From contig JAJFZO010000230.1 in NCBI GenBank assembly GCA_021397835.1, positions 4,582,001 to 4,646,000 of the forward strand: a DNA stretch of 64,000 nucleotides. The letters run 5' to 3'. Origin of the DNA: Moringa oleifera (lineage: Eukaryota; Streptophyta; Magnoliopsida; Brassicales; Moringaceae). Made by a program: the position numbers and the translations under genes. Positions 37,301-51,023 of this stretch are shown piece by piece. The number at the start of each line of letters is the position of its first letter. The stretch's first letter is position 1. Under the pieces are notes generated by a model. It was not told the origin of the DNA. It ran no database searches and saw only the letters and a list, made by a program, of their open reading frames with translations.

Positions 37301-40300
37301 GATGTGCATCATATCGCCTGTGGTGTAAGGCATGCTGCCTTGGTGACAAGGCAAGGTGAAGTTTTTACCTGGGGTGAAGAATCTGGAGGACGACTTGGCC
37401 ATGGTGTTGGGAAGGATGTCATTCAACCTCGTTTTGTCGAATCTTTAGCAGTTACTAGTGTTGATTTTGTTGCCTGTGGAGAGTTCCATACCTGTGCTGT
37501 TACAATGGCAGGGGAACTTTACACGTGGGGAGATGGCACGCATAATGCTGGTCTTCTTGGCCATGGCACTGATGTTAGCCACTGGATACCCAAGAGAATA
37601 TCGGGTCCTCTTGAGGGATTGCAAGTTGCCTCAGTAACTTGTGGTCCATGGCATACAGCATTGATAACATCAACTGGGCAGCTCTTTACCTTTGGTGATG
37701 GGACATTTGGTGTCTTGGGCCATGGAGACAGAGAAAATATCTCATATCCTAGAGAAGTTGAATCACTCGCAGGGTTGAGAACAATTGCTGTTGCATGTGG
37801 GGTGTGGCACACTGCAGCTGTGGTGGAGGTCATTGTTACTCAGTCCAGTGCAAGTGTTTCATCGGGGAAATTGTTTACTTGGGGTGATGGAGACAAAAAT
37901 CGTCTTGGTCACGGAGATAAGGAGCCTCGGCTTAAGCCTACATGTGTGCCAGCTCTAATTGATTACAATTTTCATAAAATTGCATGTGGGCATAGTTTGA
38001 CTGTTGGCTTGACCACATCAGGTCGTGTGTTTACAATGGGCAGTACAGTTTATGGGCAACTTGGCAATTCACATGCAGATGGAAAGCTGCCGTGTTTAGT
38101 GGAAGACAAGGTTGCAGGTGAATCCATTGAAGAAATAGCGTGTGGTGCATATCATGTAGCTGTTTTAACATCCAGGAACGAAGTTTATACATGGGGGAAG
38201 GGTGCTAATGGGAGGTTGGGTCATGGAGATATTGAAGATCGAAAGACACCGACCCTGGTTGAAGCTTTGAAGGATAGACATGTGAAATATATTGCTTGTG
38301 GTTCAAACTATACTGCAGCTATATGTCTTCATAAATGGGTTTCTGGTGCTGAGCAGTCCCAGTGTTCAGCCTGCAGACAAACATTTGGATTTACCAGAAA
38401 GAGGCATAACTGCTATAATTGCGGGCTTGTTCACTGCCATTCATGCAGTTCCAGGAAAGCAATAAGAGCTGCATTGGCTCCTAATCCTGGCAAACCATAT
38501 CGTGTGTGTGATTCTTGTTATGCTAAACTGAACAAGGTGTCAGAAACTAGCAGTAATAACAGGAGGAATGCTGTACCTCGCCTTTCAGGTGAGAACAAAG
38601 ACAGATTGGACAAATCTGAGATAAGATTGTCCAAGTCATCACTGCCTTCTAATATGGATTTGATCAAGCAGTTGGATAGCAAAGCGGCCAGACAAGGAAA
38701 GAAGGCTGATACGTTCTCTCTAGTTCGCACCTCTCAGGCACCTTCTTTGTTACAGCTGAAAGATGTGGTTTTATCTACTGCTGTTGATATGCGACGAACA
38801 GTTCCCAAACCAGTTCTGACACCATCTGGAGTAAGCTCGCGGTCTGTGTCACCTTTCTCGAGGAGACCTAGCCCTCCTCGTTCTGCTACACCAATCCCTA
38901 CAACCTCAGGACTCTCCTTCTCGAAAAGTATAACAGATAGTTTGAAGAAAACAAATGAACTTCTGAATCAAGAAGTGCTTAAGTTGCGTGCACAGGTATA
39001 TTTGCTAATTTCTTGAATATTAGTTCACCAACCTTTTTACCATTGTTTTTTCTTTCTTTTCTTGGGACATCAGGGGGGTGGTTGAAAAATTTATTTGGTT
39101 TGAAATGAGGTAACGTAATGATGATGTTTGTTAAATCATGGGTCTGGTTCAGGTTGATAGTCTGAGACAGAGATGTGAGCACCAAGAATTGGAGCTTCGG
39201 AGATCAGCAAAGGAAGTGCAGGAAGCTATGGCATTGGCTGCAGAAGAATCTGCTAAATCAAGAGCTGCAAAAGATGTGATAAAGTCACTTACAGCACAGG
39301 TAATCTTAACTTTGTCTGCGTGTCTGCCTGTATATATTATGCGTATTTTTATTTCTTCTGATGCAGTTGTTTTGAGCAGTGTTCTCTGATTCTCTTTGTA
39401 GTTGATGTTTGGTACAAGATGCATGGATAATTGATTTTGAATTTTCTGAAATTTGATTCCTTGCAAAGTAATAGTGGTTACTTGACAGCGCCATTGGTTT
39501 AACTATTACTGTTGGCAAAATAGAAATATTTTGTAGCTGAAGGCAGTGAAGTGGTTGATTTAAGATTTGAAGTTGCAGATTTGGACTAAGTGGAAGATCT
39601 ATCAATTTTTTGTTTTTCGGTGATTTTATGTTCTTCCTGCATGAATTTTTCAATGCTGGATTAATTATTCGTATTCTACTGTACCAGCTCAAGGATATGG
39701 CTGAGAGGCTGCCACCTGGGGTTTATGATACTGAGAGTATGAGGGCTGCTTACCTACCAAATGGCTTGGAGCCAAATGGTGTACATTTTATGGATGCAAA
39801 TGGAGATCACCATTCAAGGTCTGATTCACTCAGCAGCACCTTCCTTGCTTCTCCAACAGGGGTTGACTCTACCACTCTAAATGGCCCTCGGTCCAGTCTC
39901 CAATCACTGAAGGATCCGCTTGGAGCCAATGGGTCAGATGACCATCCAGATGTGAGACTAACAAATGGAGGGGTTCAAACAAGTAGTAGTCTTTCAGACG
40001 CTGTGGATGGAAGGGAAACTGTTCCTTTCCAAGATGGTGAGAATGGTTTGAAATCTAGGAATTCTGCATTAACTGTTAACAGTAATCAAGTTGAGGCTGA
40101 GTGGATTGAACAATATGAGCCTGGTGTGTATATAACTCTTGTGGCCCTCAGGGATGGAACTAGAGATCTCAAACGAGTGCGCTTCAGGTAATTTTAAATA
40201 GAATTTATTTTATTTATATGTGATGTTTCTTTGTAAATTCAGTTGCTAGAAGAATCGGATGATTAGACATTGCAGTCAATAGAGCAGATAGTAGGGTTAC

Positions 40301-40680
40301 AGGATGATTTTAGACTGTCAAAGAGCAGTATTGTAGGATTTCCGCCTTCAATGGACCACATTCATCTAATTTTGATTTGTCAATATGGAAAAGAGGCACG
40401 AAAAGATTCATGCTGTAGCTGCTTGGTGATTAACTAGTACTTTTTTTGGATCTGATGACATTAAAACATTTGAGTATTTTTAGTTCTTGGTCTAATCTGA
40501 AGAGGTTGGTGGCTGTGCAGCCGGAGAAGATTTGGGGAGCACCAAGCAGAGACTTGGTGGTCAGAGAACCGTGAAAAGGTGTATGAGAGGTACAATGTTC
40601 GTGGATCAGATAAATCATCAGCATCTAGCCAGGCTGCTCGGAGATCAGAAGGAGCCCTCTCTCCCTCTTCTCAAACATAG
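34297..40680 (+). CDS. PRAF protein: PH, RCC1 repeats, FYVE zinc finger and BRX domain
   Basis: Nine exons join in frame to 1113 residues: 34297-34344, 35153-35239, 36116-36205, 36321-36407, 36495-36614, 36893-38995, 39153-39299, 39688-40187 and 40521-40680 (TAG). The start [16 protein letters not shown] is the family start. A PH domain spans about residues 17-127 ([15 protein letters not shown] to VWIAGLKAL). A serine-rich linker follows. RCC1 beta-propeller repeats span about 236-620, with repeated WGxGxxGRLGHG and ACGxxHTA motifs. A FYVE finger spans about 625-691, carrying the plant variant [10 protein letters not shown], with CxxC pairs intact. A basic Ser/Pro linker, a coiled coil around 826-900 and a BRX domain near 1030-1090 ([20 protein letters not shown]) complete it. 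Arabidopsis PRAF1 is similar in length (about 1,100) and binds phosphoinositides. RCC1-family members can act as guanine-nucleotide exchange factors. Membrane-associated signalling is inferred. A SINE-like insertion sits in intron 2. Confidence 0.97.
35445..35586 (-). mobile_element. SINE-like insertion in PRAF intron 2
   Basis: A 114-bp insert (35459-35572) is flanked by exact 14-bp direct repeats, TTGTCACAAAATAC, at 35445-35458 and 35573-35586. Read on the minus strand the insert ends in an A-rich tail (ACAAAAAAGAAAAC) directly before the duplication. Its body contains GTGGATTAGTTGTTGGACCC and AAACTCAGGCCCC, resembling the 3' half of tRNA-derived plant SINEs. No clear Pol III box pair was found, so it is probably 5'-truncated. 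It is antisense to PRAF. Confidence 0.7.
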
Positions 40681-43600
40681 AAAGGGAGGGGATTTTGACT
40701 GCTAAACACATTTTGTACCAGCTATTTTGAAGGGTTTCAAGCACAGCAGGATTGAGTAGTAGCACCTATACCCTCTTCTGGGTTTTTTTTTTTTTTTTTT
40801 TAATTTTATTTTATTTTTTATTTTTGGTATTCAGGTCCTCTCTTGTTTCTTCTTTTGTTATGCCCTGCTCCCCTTCCCCTCATTTTTTGGCTCCCCTCCC
40901 TCCTACCTACGGTTATTTTTTTTTTTTAAAATTTATTTTGTTACTACCATTCAACGTCAGGGTATCTGCCCTTTACATATCTGTTGTATTGTAGTGTATA
41001 TAAAATCCACAATTGTGAGATAATCCGGGTGAAAAAGGTTCTGTTCCTTGCTTTGATGGGCCATTTGCTTTTATCTTTCTTTAACCTTCAGGGATCATGC
41101 TTTCCCTTTTTTCTGTATGATTCTCTGTTGGGTGGGAGCATCTTTTCTATTTTAATTTTTTGGGTAATTTTGAAGTGCTCTTCTACAGATGGCTTTTGTA
41201 GTCTTACAACCTGACTGCTACTACTCTTTGGGCATTCCAGTAGAATTGCGGACTCTTGAGATGATTGAAGTCTAGAGGATGGATTTAGAAGCTGCAATAG
41301 AATTGGCAGGGTAAGTTTGCACTTTGAGAACTTATTTGCAATGGATGGCTTGTGAGAGGCATTCATGTACATTGCAGCTGCCTGCACTTCATTAATTGAG
41401 TAGCATAAAGCAAGGGTTCAAAGCAACCGGCAGAATCATTTAGTTAGAACCAATCTTTTCTGATGAATTTCAGTTAGTGGCAAGAATAATGTAGGATTGT
41501 AAGCTTCTGTTATTTGTCAAAATAACAATATAGTCATCTTGGTATTATCAGCCTTTTTTTGTTTTTTCTATTATTATTGTTGGTATGATATTCATTGTAT
41601 GGTCATCATTACATGAGTTAAGTAAATCGAGATGTCTGAGTCTGCTGTCATACATATAGATAATATTGGAGAGGAACATTGGGGAATAATTAGAAATCAT
41701 TGCACCTGAGTTCAGTGGAGTCTCCAATTAATGCAATTTATGTAATTGGTTCTCAATCTTTATCAAAAGAGGGGGGAAAATAAAATCTGTTCTGAAGTTG
41801 AAATATTAATGAGATGAAGAGCGTCGATGTAGTGTTGAGTCTTGCCTGACACGACACAGGACTGTGTAGCTTTTGTCTGTGGTGAGCTTCCTTCAGATTT
41901 GTCAAATTGAAGCGTAAATTGTACCTCCATGCAGGTGTCCTCACATCTAATTCCCTCTTACCTCCTCTTGTCTTTCTTTTCATTAATCCTAAATGAACAA
42001 AAAGAAGGGGGGAGAAAAAAAACATAAAGACGAGTTGACAGATGTAGATCTGTTAGGCCCATATCATTACTGTGGTTTTGAACCCAAGACAGACAATCTC
42101 ACGTGAAGAATCCCAACACTCAAAATGTTTGGACTTAAAAAGCTTTGCCTCATTGCAATCATGGAAGCAAAGCTTGAAAATCCACCCCCTTCATTTGAAT
42201 AGTTTAGAACTTTTTTTTTTTTAAAGAAGAAAACAAGATTTAAAATTGAAAAGATACCAAAATCATATTCATATTTAAACAACAAAATCACTAGAAAAAT
42301 TTAATTTTTACCTTTTTGTTAAATGAACCAAAAACTAGGGATTTCCAGTCAGTAATGAAAGCTGAAAAAAGAAACAAAGTGGGAGGCTGAGCCAACTTAC
42401 TGGTGAGCTTGCGTCTTAGTTATTTTGCATTACATGTTTTTTTTTTTTCCATCCTCCTTTCCACTCTTAATATCTTAAAAATGGAGCAAAGAAAAAAAAA
42501 TGTTATAGTCAACACAGACAATTGATCACAAAAATTGTTATTCAATTAATTAGTGGAATCTAAATTATAATATTTAATGGACAAAGGTTATTCAAAACTC
42601 TTATTTATGTTTAGTGTTATTAATCCATCTCATGCTATTAATCGAACATTATTGTTCATAAAGTAATAAATCAAAAATTGATTTATCATTTAAATCAAAT
42701 TAAATTCTTTATTTACTCTATTTAAAAGTTGTTAGCATCAAATTGTAGATTCATAAGAGTAAACTAAGACTTTGAAAATCAATTTCTTTGAAAAGCAAAA
42801 CTCTAATTTCTCTTTTCTCCCCATTGAGCAACTATTTTTCTTTAACATTCACCCATGAAAAACTTACAATGTTCTCAAATTCTCTGAACTTACTAATTTC
42901 ACTTCTTTTTTTTTTTTTCAATCAATTTGTACGACTAATGGTTGGTAAAGAGAGAATTTTTGTCTACTTATTGTGCTACTTTTTCTCTAACTGCACCCAT
43001 CAAAAGTTTAAAATCTCCTTAAATTATAACTCAAATTTTTAAGATTCACTAATTTCAAATTTTTAATTAATTTCTTTAAATTAAGTGTTGATTTCACAAT
43101 TTTTATCAATTTTTTTCACTTTATCTGATATTTGATTAAGTTTTTAAAAAATTATTTATGTACAAATAAAATATCTTTGTGATAACATTAAATTTAAACA
43201 TAATTGATGCAAAAAATTAATTTAATTTAATTTAATAATTAAAAATTTGATTTGTTATTTTTTAAATATAAAATTTAAGGATAATTTTTAACTTTTAAAA
43301 ATTTTTATTTTCAAAAATATCATCCTATCACTAATTTATATGTTTTTAGCATAAAGATACAAAATAATACAATTCAATCCCTAAACAAATGTTTTAATTC
43401 TGATTATAAAATCAATTGTGTAATATCTGAAAAATAATTATTGATCGGACAATCTTTTACCTGAAAGATTTCAATAATTCATTTCTATTTAATTTTTTAA
43501 AATTTTAAAGTTCCTCCAAAGTCCTAATTTCTTATCTCCTGAAGCCTATTCCTTTTCCTTTTTTCTTCATTCCTCTTTATCCCTCCATCTTCCGTTGTTG

Positions 43601-44147
43601 AAGTTTTGAGTTAACATCGCCGGTTAGACCTATCTCTTCATAGCCATATTCGAGATCAATCCAAAACTTTATTAACTAAAACTCATTTTTGAAACATATC
43701 CTACTTTTTTATTGCCTTCACCTTATTATTGACTACCTTCAAAAGCCACTCATTGTGCTGAACAAGTTTGTGCAAAATAGGTCATTGTAAAAATTTCATC
43801 AAAAACTATACCGAGCATCTTATCGAGAAGTTTTTTTCTCTCAAGTTCACTCTGAAGGTATAGTGAAAGTATAACACATATTTAGTTTTTTAATATTTTA
43901 TACATCAAATGAGTATGAGCTTTGAAATAATGTGTTTTATTTCATAGTTTTTGATCATCGACAATGATATTCAATTGTTAAATGTAATTAAAATTTATAA
44001 ATTTATAAGATGGGTGTCAGCACAAAAACAAAACTGATTGTATTATAATTTTGTCCCACAATGAATTAATTTTACTTTTAATATAAATTATTAATTTTTT
44101 TTACTTCAATATTTTGTATTTGTTTGACCATAGCGACATGTGCACTT
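40681..44147. other. PRAF 3' region and AT-rich spacer
   Basis: The first 600-700 bases are probably PRAF 3' UTR with T-runs (40783-40802, 40917-40928). Beyond that the DNA is increasingly AT-rich. Short ORFs show no known domain, and no gene is supported. Confidence 0.5.
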
Positions 44148-44400
44148 GCATATTAATTTGTATAGCTCACACATATGGAGCATAGTTCAGTAAACATTAA
44201 ACAATACGCAATAATGACTTGGTGAACTTACATAGTAATTTGTATAAATTGCATAACAACTATATGTGAAACATAATTAACTAAATATTAAACATGATCA
44301 ATAGTGATTTGGTTGACATGCATAGCTTATATGATAGTTTATATATGGAGCATAGTTAAATAGACTTAGTTAACATCCACATTAATTTATATAATATACT
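44148..44400. repeat. Degenerate tandem repeat, unit about 82-89 bp
   Basis: Successive segments starting near 44148, 44230, 44319 and 44380 share the order (A)TTAATTTGTATA, then ATATGGAGCATAGTT or a variant, then TTAAACA, then GACTTGGTGAACTT or a variant. Similarity is moderate, so the array is old. Confidence 0.5.
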
Positions 44401-47400
44401 TAAGGACTTATGTATGAAAAATAGTTGCTTAGATATTGGGGAATGAGCCATAGTTTTTGTATCCACCCTAAAGAGAACTCGTGAAGCCACCTTGAAGAAA
44501 GCAGATTTCATCAACTCAGATCCACTAGATGAGAACATTTCTTGTAAGTTCATTCCTAAAAAAAGATTTCCACAACAAAAGAATAAGTAAGTTTTTTTTT
44601 GAATTATTTTGAATTTTAATATGATTTATATATTATCAATTCATTATCATAAAGCATATTATCGTCTTTGTTGTAAGGATAATTGTGAAGTATTCTGTCT
44701 ACATGTTTATGGAAGACCCTCAGATGAATATTGTTCAATGAGATATTAAATGAATCAAAAAGTCTAACCTAAACAACCCAGTGGTAGCAGATAATTGAGT
44801 GGGCATGTAAGGTATGTGAATAGAATAATCTCAGCAGTGGTAGGTTAAATTTTTTAGTTATTGAATGATCAATAGTGGAGTCTTCTGCCTGCGTTTTATT
44901 AAATCAATCACGCAAGGGCTAACGCGATTGACATTACTTAAGTTGTGATAGGTTGAACTTTCTAATTAAAAGGCCTTTCAATTTTAGTTACTTGTTATTG
45001 CAGAATATATATATTACATTATGCTTAAACCGCATTGAATATTGATTGAGTTATATTTGAACTATATTTGTTGACAAAAGTGATGTTACATTTTTAATTA
45101 ATAATAAGAATTTGTCACATTAAATGTTTGATAATGTATCCAATTTATATGTCATATTTTTGTGTTGATTTTATTTGTTTATAAAACTTTTAAACCAAGT
45201 TGAGTAAACATAGTGGTTCTTTCAAATATTTGTAGGTATGATGGTCACTTGAAAGTAGCATCAAGTGAATTGACACTAAGTTTTCTCATTTCAGATAAAA
45301 AAAATCACTATTAACTTTCTAAGTTACTATAATATAGAAAATAACATTTTAGATGCGATTTAAATCACTATCGTGAATAAGGTTTACTATTTTTTATGAT
45401 GTTATACTATAATAAATTTTTTTATTAATATAGTAGTCGAATAAATAACTATTATCCTGCCAACATTTATATTTGCACATCGCACAACAAAAATATAAGC
45501 AACTACAACAATATGGTGTATATCCAAAATAATTACAAAGCACATAGTATAAATACAGGCAAATGCAACTTCTAGGGACCAATGCTCCTTTATTTTGGAT
45601 AATAGTGCTAGAATATATGCAATTCGAACCATCCTCATCTCATTTTCTGTTAAATGACACTAATACTCGAATATCACCACCCATATTGCATCATAATCAA
45701 AACAAGCCTCATTAATACGATAGTAGCCTCTATAAGCATCTTATATGCATTATACTATTGCTACTATATTAAATCACTATAACAATATGACGAATTACTA
45801 CCATCACATATTAAAGTCACAGTCAATATGTTTTACATTATGCTAATCAAACACCACAATAAGACATTATCAAATATAATATTTTCAAATAAGTCATAAT
45901 AGGCAATTATTATAATTACAAAATAGATAATAGGTTGGCCTAAAAAATCACTGTTGTCAGAAACATGTTCTTGTCGACACATATAGATTACTATCAGTAT
46001 AAGCTAAATAACAATCACTTGGAATGACCAACCATTATATGCCAGAACCAATATGCATTGGCTTAATTCAATTTTAAGAGTTATTGTATATTTATATAAT
46101 ATTAAATTCTCAAAAAAACAAGTAATTGACATAGATTGAATTAGAACCCGAAAATGACACAAAGAGAATCATGGGAACACATACACAAAATGATTCTTTA
46201 AAAAAAAAAAAACCAAGAAAATGCAGCCTTGGTTTTTAGTTGCTACACATGAATAGATACATTACCCGAAAATCAATTTTAAGCAAACCCATAAATTATA
46301 AGACTATTTGAGTCTTGACTGCCTCTTGAGCCTCACAAAAAACCAAAGAAAAACCCATGAACCTATCAATGGAAGCAAAAAGGTGGATAAAAACTGATGA
46401 ATCGTCTATTGTATGTTTGGACAGAAATTTCACAGAATCTATTTAGCCTCATTACCTATTTTTTACCGGATTAATCATCTTCCTCGTCAAACACCGATAC
46501 TCAAAGCATGCAAAACACTTTAGAAGATATAAAAATCTTACTAATCAACGCATGCAAACTACTTTCAATAATATCAAAATCTAATCAATTTGTAGAAAAA
46601 TTGGAGAGGTGAAATAGCCGAATGGGATTGTTTTCACTTATACTTGATGAGGAATATACCTAAAGAGGAGAAAATGAGTAACCAATTTTGGTGGACAAAA
46701 GAAGAGAGAGAGGGGTTATGCTAGGCTCATCATTAAGCCCATCCTATAGGTAGACCCATTTATGATGCGACCCAATGAATTTTAACCGGACCCTATTAGT
46801 AACTAGATCAGTCTTGGGTAACATATTTTATAAACGGGCTGACTGTGAGCCTTGAATTTCAAATTAGATCACCCAACAAGTTGCCCGTTAGGGCCAATTA
46901 AATGGGTTGATGGGTAAAACTCTTTTGTTCCCTTTAAATTTAATCAAATTTATATATCAAATTTCATAAATATAAAAAGATAATCAATTAAATTAATTAA
47001 TAACATACATCTTTTTTTTGTTTAATTTATACTTTTTTAGAATTTCATTCACCTTATACAAAAGTAAAATTAATATATTTGTTTTTTTGATAAGTGTTAT
47101 TAATATTTTTAAATTTATTTATAGTTAGATAATAATGTATATTACTCACTAATTTTCTTGATTTCAATATTACACGTAAAGTATGTATTAAATTTGTTAT
47201 ATACTTAACATTTTAGAAATTTAAAACTATTAGTTTAATAAATTTTCATATAATTTTTATTAGCATTTATTTACTATACTAAGATTTACTTATTTATTTA
47301 TATTATTTTTTTAAAAAATAATAAAATGTACAGGTGATGGGCCACATATTCTTAAAATACACATCCTGGACTTTGTCCATTGTTGTGAAAAGCCTGTTGG

Positions 47401-48150
47401 GCTTTGTTCCAAGCCAGACTTCGGTTCAGCCTATTTTCAACTTCGAGAGTTATGTTGTTACTTCAGTGAAGGTTCAATGGACTTCATCGAACATGAAGTG
47501 TGACATAGTCTTTATAATAAAAAAAAATTAAAAACATATAAATTAGTAATGTTAAGTTACATTTATGATGAAAAATATTTTTAAATTAATTTTATCAATT
47601 AACTTAAAATTTAATAATAATACAAAATAAAAATAAAAATTTTAAATAATTTTTATTAATAATTTAATTTATATAATTATAGCCACAAGACTAGATACCC
47701 TAAAGAAAATATATTAAAAAAAAAAACAAATTTCCAATAGAAAGACTTCAAGAGTTGAAAAAGCAGATCCGCTCATAATTTCGCAGGCATTGAAAAACTA
47801 AGGGGAGCGTCAGGAGGAAAATGTGATTCCTTCCCAAGTCAACGGATGGCCAAACAGTAACAAAAATGTCAAATTTCCATTGAAAGTTTTCGAAGACAAA
47901 TTAGAAAGTTTTGATGGGTGTCTAAACCAAACCAAACCAAACCAAACCCACCTTCATGTTTCCAAAACACTAAGTTCGCTTTTAACAACCTTTGACCTTT
48001 TTTATGTCTTAACCATCACACTTTCCAATCCATACTTAATCTCTAATTATGGCTACCGAAAGGCATTTATCTACTTGAATTTCATTGCATGATTTGAGCT
48101 AACACTCCTCTTATTGTCAACTCAAATAATCACTTTTGATTTTTTTCTTC

Positions 48151-48198
<48 letters not shown>

Positions 48199-50034
48199 TA
48201 AATATAATTATAATTATATATATTAATACCCATCATTTTCAAAATATTAAAAAAATAAATTAAATTTTATATCTATTATAAATTTATTTAAAATATATAA
48301 TATAAAACATAGATACATCCTAATTTGATAAGATGATGTTTAGAATGAATAAAATTTTTGAATAATAAAAAACCAAACAACAACAACGATAGGCATATAT
48401 ATATATATATATATATGATTTAATGCTTAAATGTTTTGTTACTTAATAATTATTTTACAAGATATGAAAGTTTATGCTATAAATATAACTCCAAATCGAC
48501 ATCTATACATGATGTAAAGTCAGGACAATACCATATCTTAACAAAATCTAATCTAATATTATATATAGGCATGCATGACAACCATATGAGATTGCATGCA
48601 TTAATTGTTTAAGAATTTAAATAATTTAGTACAAAAATTGTTATTTAATTATTTAATAATTAGTATTACTTCTTTTGATCTCTAAGCAAGCCAATTATTT
48701 GAGATTATCTTGCCATAGGGGAATTTCCTTTACGGTGCATGCAATTAGGGGAATAAAATTATGGCTTTCTATATTTAAATGCAATTTTGATATGTGAATT
48801 TATGCCTTATTATCTACATTTCAAGGTGAAGAAAAGGTAAATACATAAATATATATATATATATGAACTAAATTTATTTTTTAATTTAAACCTAATGTAT
48901 TTTGATTAATTACATATTATTTAATATTTCAAATTGATTAAAACTAAATCTTGATTCAAATAACTGTGGAAAAATTAAATGTATTCTTGATGTTGAATTA
49001 ATACCTCTTTATCAAAATTAAATAATTTTCTATTTTTAAATTATTTTTAATCTTGATTTTTTCTTAAGACATTATGTAATTATAACTTAAATATTTTTAT
49101 TTGACATCAATGAAAATTTTGGTGTCAAATTTTATTACACAAGATTTTTAATTTAAATATTTTTTAAAATTATCAACATAATTTAAATGAAACTAAATTA
49201 AAATATAAACTATCTAATTAATTGAATTGATACTTTAAATCTAAAATAAAAGGCAAATATTATTTTTAAATTTTTTATATTTAAAAAAATCTTATAAACA
49301 AAAACAAATAGTAAAATTGTAAGCTTTAAAGCAGGCAAACAGTACAGTAGAATATTAATTAAATATCACATTGCATCAAATCAAATCAGAAAAACAAATA
49401 CATATGTATACACCAAGTAGGGTGATATCAGCTTTACGTAGTTCATGAGTATGGTCACCCTATACGCTGTTTATTGGGTTGCACGCATTCAGTTTCTCTG
49501 GCCACCATCAACGTGCGAATCACTTCAACGTACTTTATTATTTAAACGTAATTTACATTCAACTCAAAATCAAATATTTATTTTGGATGATTTGGATTCA
49601 TCAACCCAGAAACCCATTTCCAGACTCAGAAAGTTGATGATCATAAACTTGGGAAAGAAGCAGCAGGAGACTCGATCATGGAGATAGACGAAAGAAGAAA
49701 CTAACATGTTAGTGATTGATTTCTATTTCTCTTTGTGGAAAGAACCATTTGAATGCTTTCTTTCCTGTTATACAAAAAGAGGATGAATTCCTGTCAATCT
49801 GAATTCTATCTCACTGCACACTCCTACGAGATTCAGTGCAATGTCGAGAACTAACTAATGAACTATATATAAGTATACAAACTCCTTAGAGCAAAAAGAT
49901 TGGGATACGGATAAGGACCAGTACTCCTCGCGTACCCATCAGTAGATCCAGTTGTTGTATATATGAGGAACGAAGATGAAAAACACAGGAGCCATACTGT
50001 CTCTCTTGATCTGCCGAGCTCTATTCAGACGTCT
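44401..50034. other. AT-rich spacer without a supported gene
   Basis: Mostly AT-rich, with a less AT-rich patch at about 46600-46920 and no recognisable coding region. It contains an AACCA-type short repeat at about 47926-47952, a (CT)n(TA)n microsatellite at 48154-48199 and a (TA)n tract at 48397-48417. The last few hundred bases before 50035 are probably the IDA-like 3' UTR. Confidence 0.5.
48154..48199. repeat. Compound microsatellite (CT)n(TA)n
   Basis: About 14 CT units followed directly by about 8 TA units. Confidence 0.9.
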
Positions 50035-50262
50035 TCATGGGAGTTTCTTGGTACTTTTTAAGCCAATATCGTTGTGCCTCTTTGAAGGACCAGAAGGAGG
50101 GAATGGCATTCCTTTCGGCAAGGACCCGAGGAAAGAATGTTTCGATCTGTGATGCCGGGCTGAGTGTGAAACTCTGAAGACTAGACTGTGCCTGGCGCCA
50201 TGTGCGTCCCCAACAAGAAATACAAGCAGCAGTAGCAGCACCGTAAACCATCTTCTACCCAT
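50035..50262 (-). CDS. IDA-like (IDL) secreted peptide precursor
   Basis: A single-exon 75-residue precursor (ATG at 50262, TAA/TGA-ended frame at 50035). It has a short basic N-terminus, a hydrophobic signal core with cleavage likely after AHG (about residue 22), a variable basic middle, and a conserved PIP domain at about residues 44-64 (FLGSLPKGMPFPPSGPSKRH followed by N). This matches the EPIP/PIP motif of INFLORESCENCE DEFICIENT IN ABSCISSION and IDA-LIKE peptides. These are processed to a hydroxyproline-containing peptide sensed by HAESA/HSL receptor kinases and control cell separation; some IDLs act in stress or defence. Phe replaces Ile in the usual PIPPS and Gly replaces Ala before PSKRHN, so it is an IDL rather than IDA itself. 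A tail of 11 residues follows the motif. From memory, Arabidopsis IDL5 sits next to PRAF1, which agrees with the context here. Specific role is inferred. Confidence 0.93.
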   Translation of the reverse strand: MGRRWFTVLLLLLVFLVGDAHGARHSLVFRVSHSARHHRSKHSFLGSLPKGMPFPPSGPSKRHNDIGLKSTKKLP

Positions 50263-50412
50263 CTGACCAGACGAGACTCGAGAAACCTACTACTGCCTAA
50301 GAAGAGAGAAAACTCAAGAGGAAGACAACACGGAGAGAGAGAAAGAGAAAGAAGGAAAGGTGGGTGATGCTGTGTGGGAGAAGCTACAAAAGATTACATA
50401 TAGTTTGATAGA

Positions 50413-50420
50413 ATTATATA
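50413..50420 (-). promoter_or_regulatory. TATA box of the IDA-like gene
   Basis: TATATAAT on the minus strand, about 150 nt upstream of the ATG at 50262. This predicts a leader of about 120 nt rich in purines on the opposite strand (GAGAGAGAAAGAG near 50333-50350). Confidence 0.55.
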
Positions 50421-50434
50421 ATGGAGGAGGAGAA

Positions 50435-50977
50435 GGGGTTTGGTGAGATGGGTTGGGTAGTACAAGACCTGTGTGTGAGAGTGAATGTGGAAGAGAGAAA
50501 GAATGAGGAAATGCGGAACGATGGAGAAGTAATTAATACTGGGTCTCATGTGCTGTATGAAGATTGACATCTTTAGCTCTTCTTTTCTGATGCACATACT
50601 CGGCTGCCGGTGACCAACAGAGATCATCAAATTAATTTAATATGAAACTTATGCTGTACAACCAGGGACTTTGTGGAAAAAGCTTTAGTCATTTGACCGG
50701 GTCTTCTGGGGATGTGTTTCTGATTATTAAAAACGAAAGACTTGAGAAACAAAAGGGTCTGCAGAGAAGCATGGTGGAGAACTAAAATAAAATAGAATGG
50801 AAGGAAAATTGTGTAGTTTGATTAGGTGAAATGTGGGTCATGATGAACATAAATGGCCGACTAGTGGTGGTTCTCTGAACTGGTCTGCTCCAGTACTCCC
50901 GGAACATGGAAACTTGTCTGTTTGGCCTTTGCCGTTCAATTACACCAATAGACCCTTGAAGGGATTCTGTCTTTCTG

Positions 50978-51023
<46 letters not shown>

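Noticed and set aside
47823..48092. 89-codon plus-strand open frame
   Set aside because: It begins at GTG in AT-rich spacer, includes an AACCA short repeat and shows no family signature.
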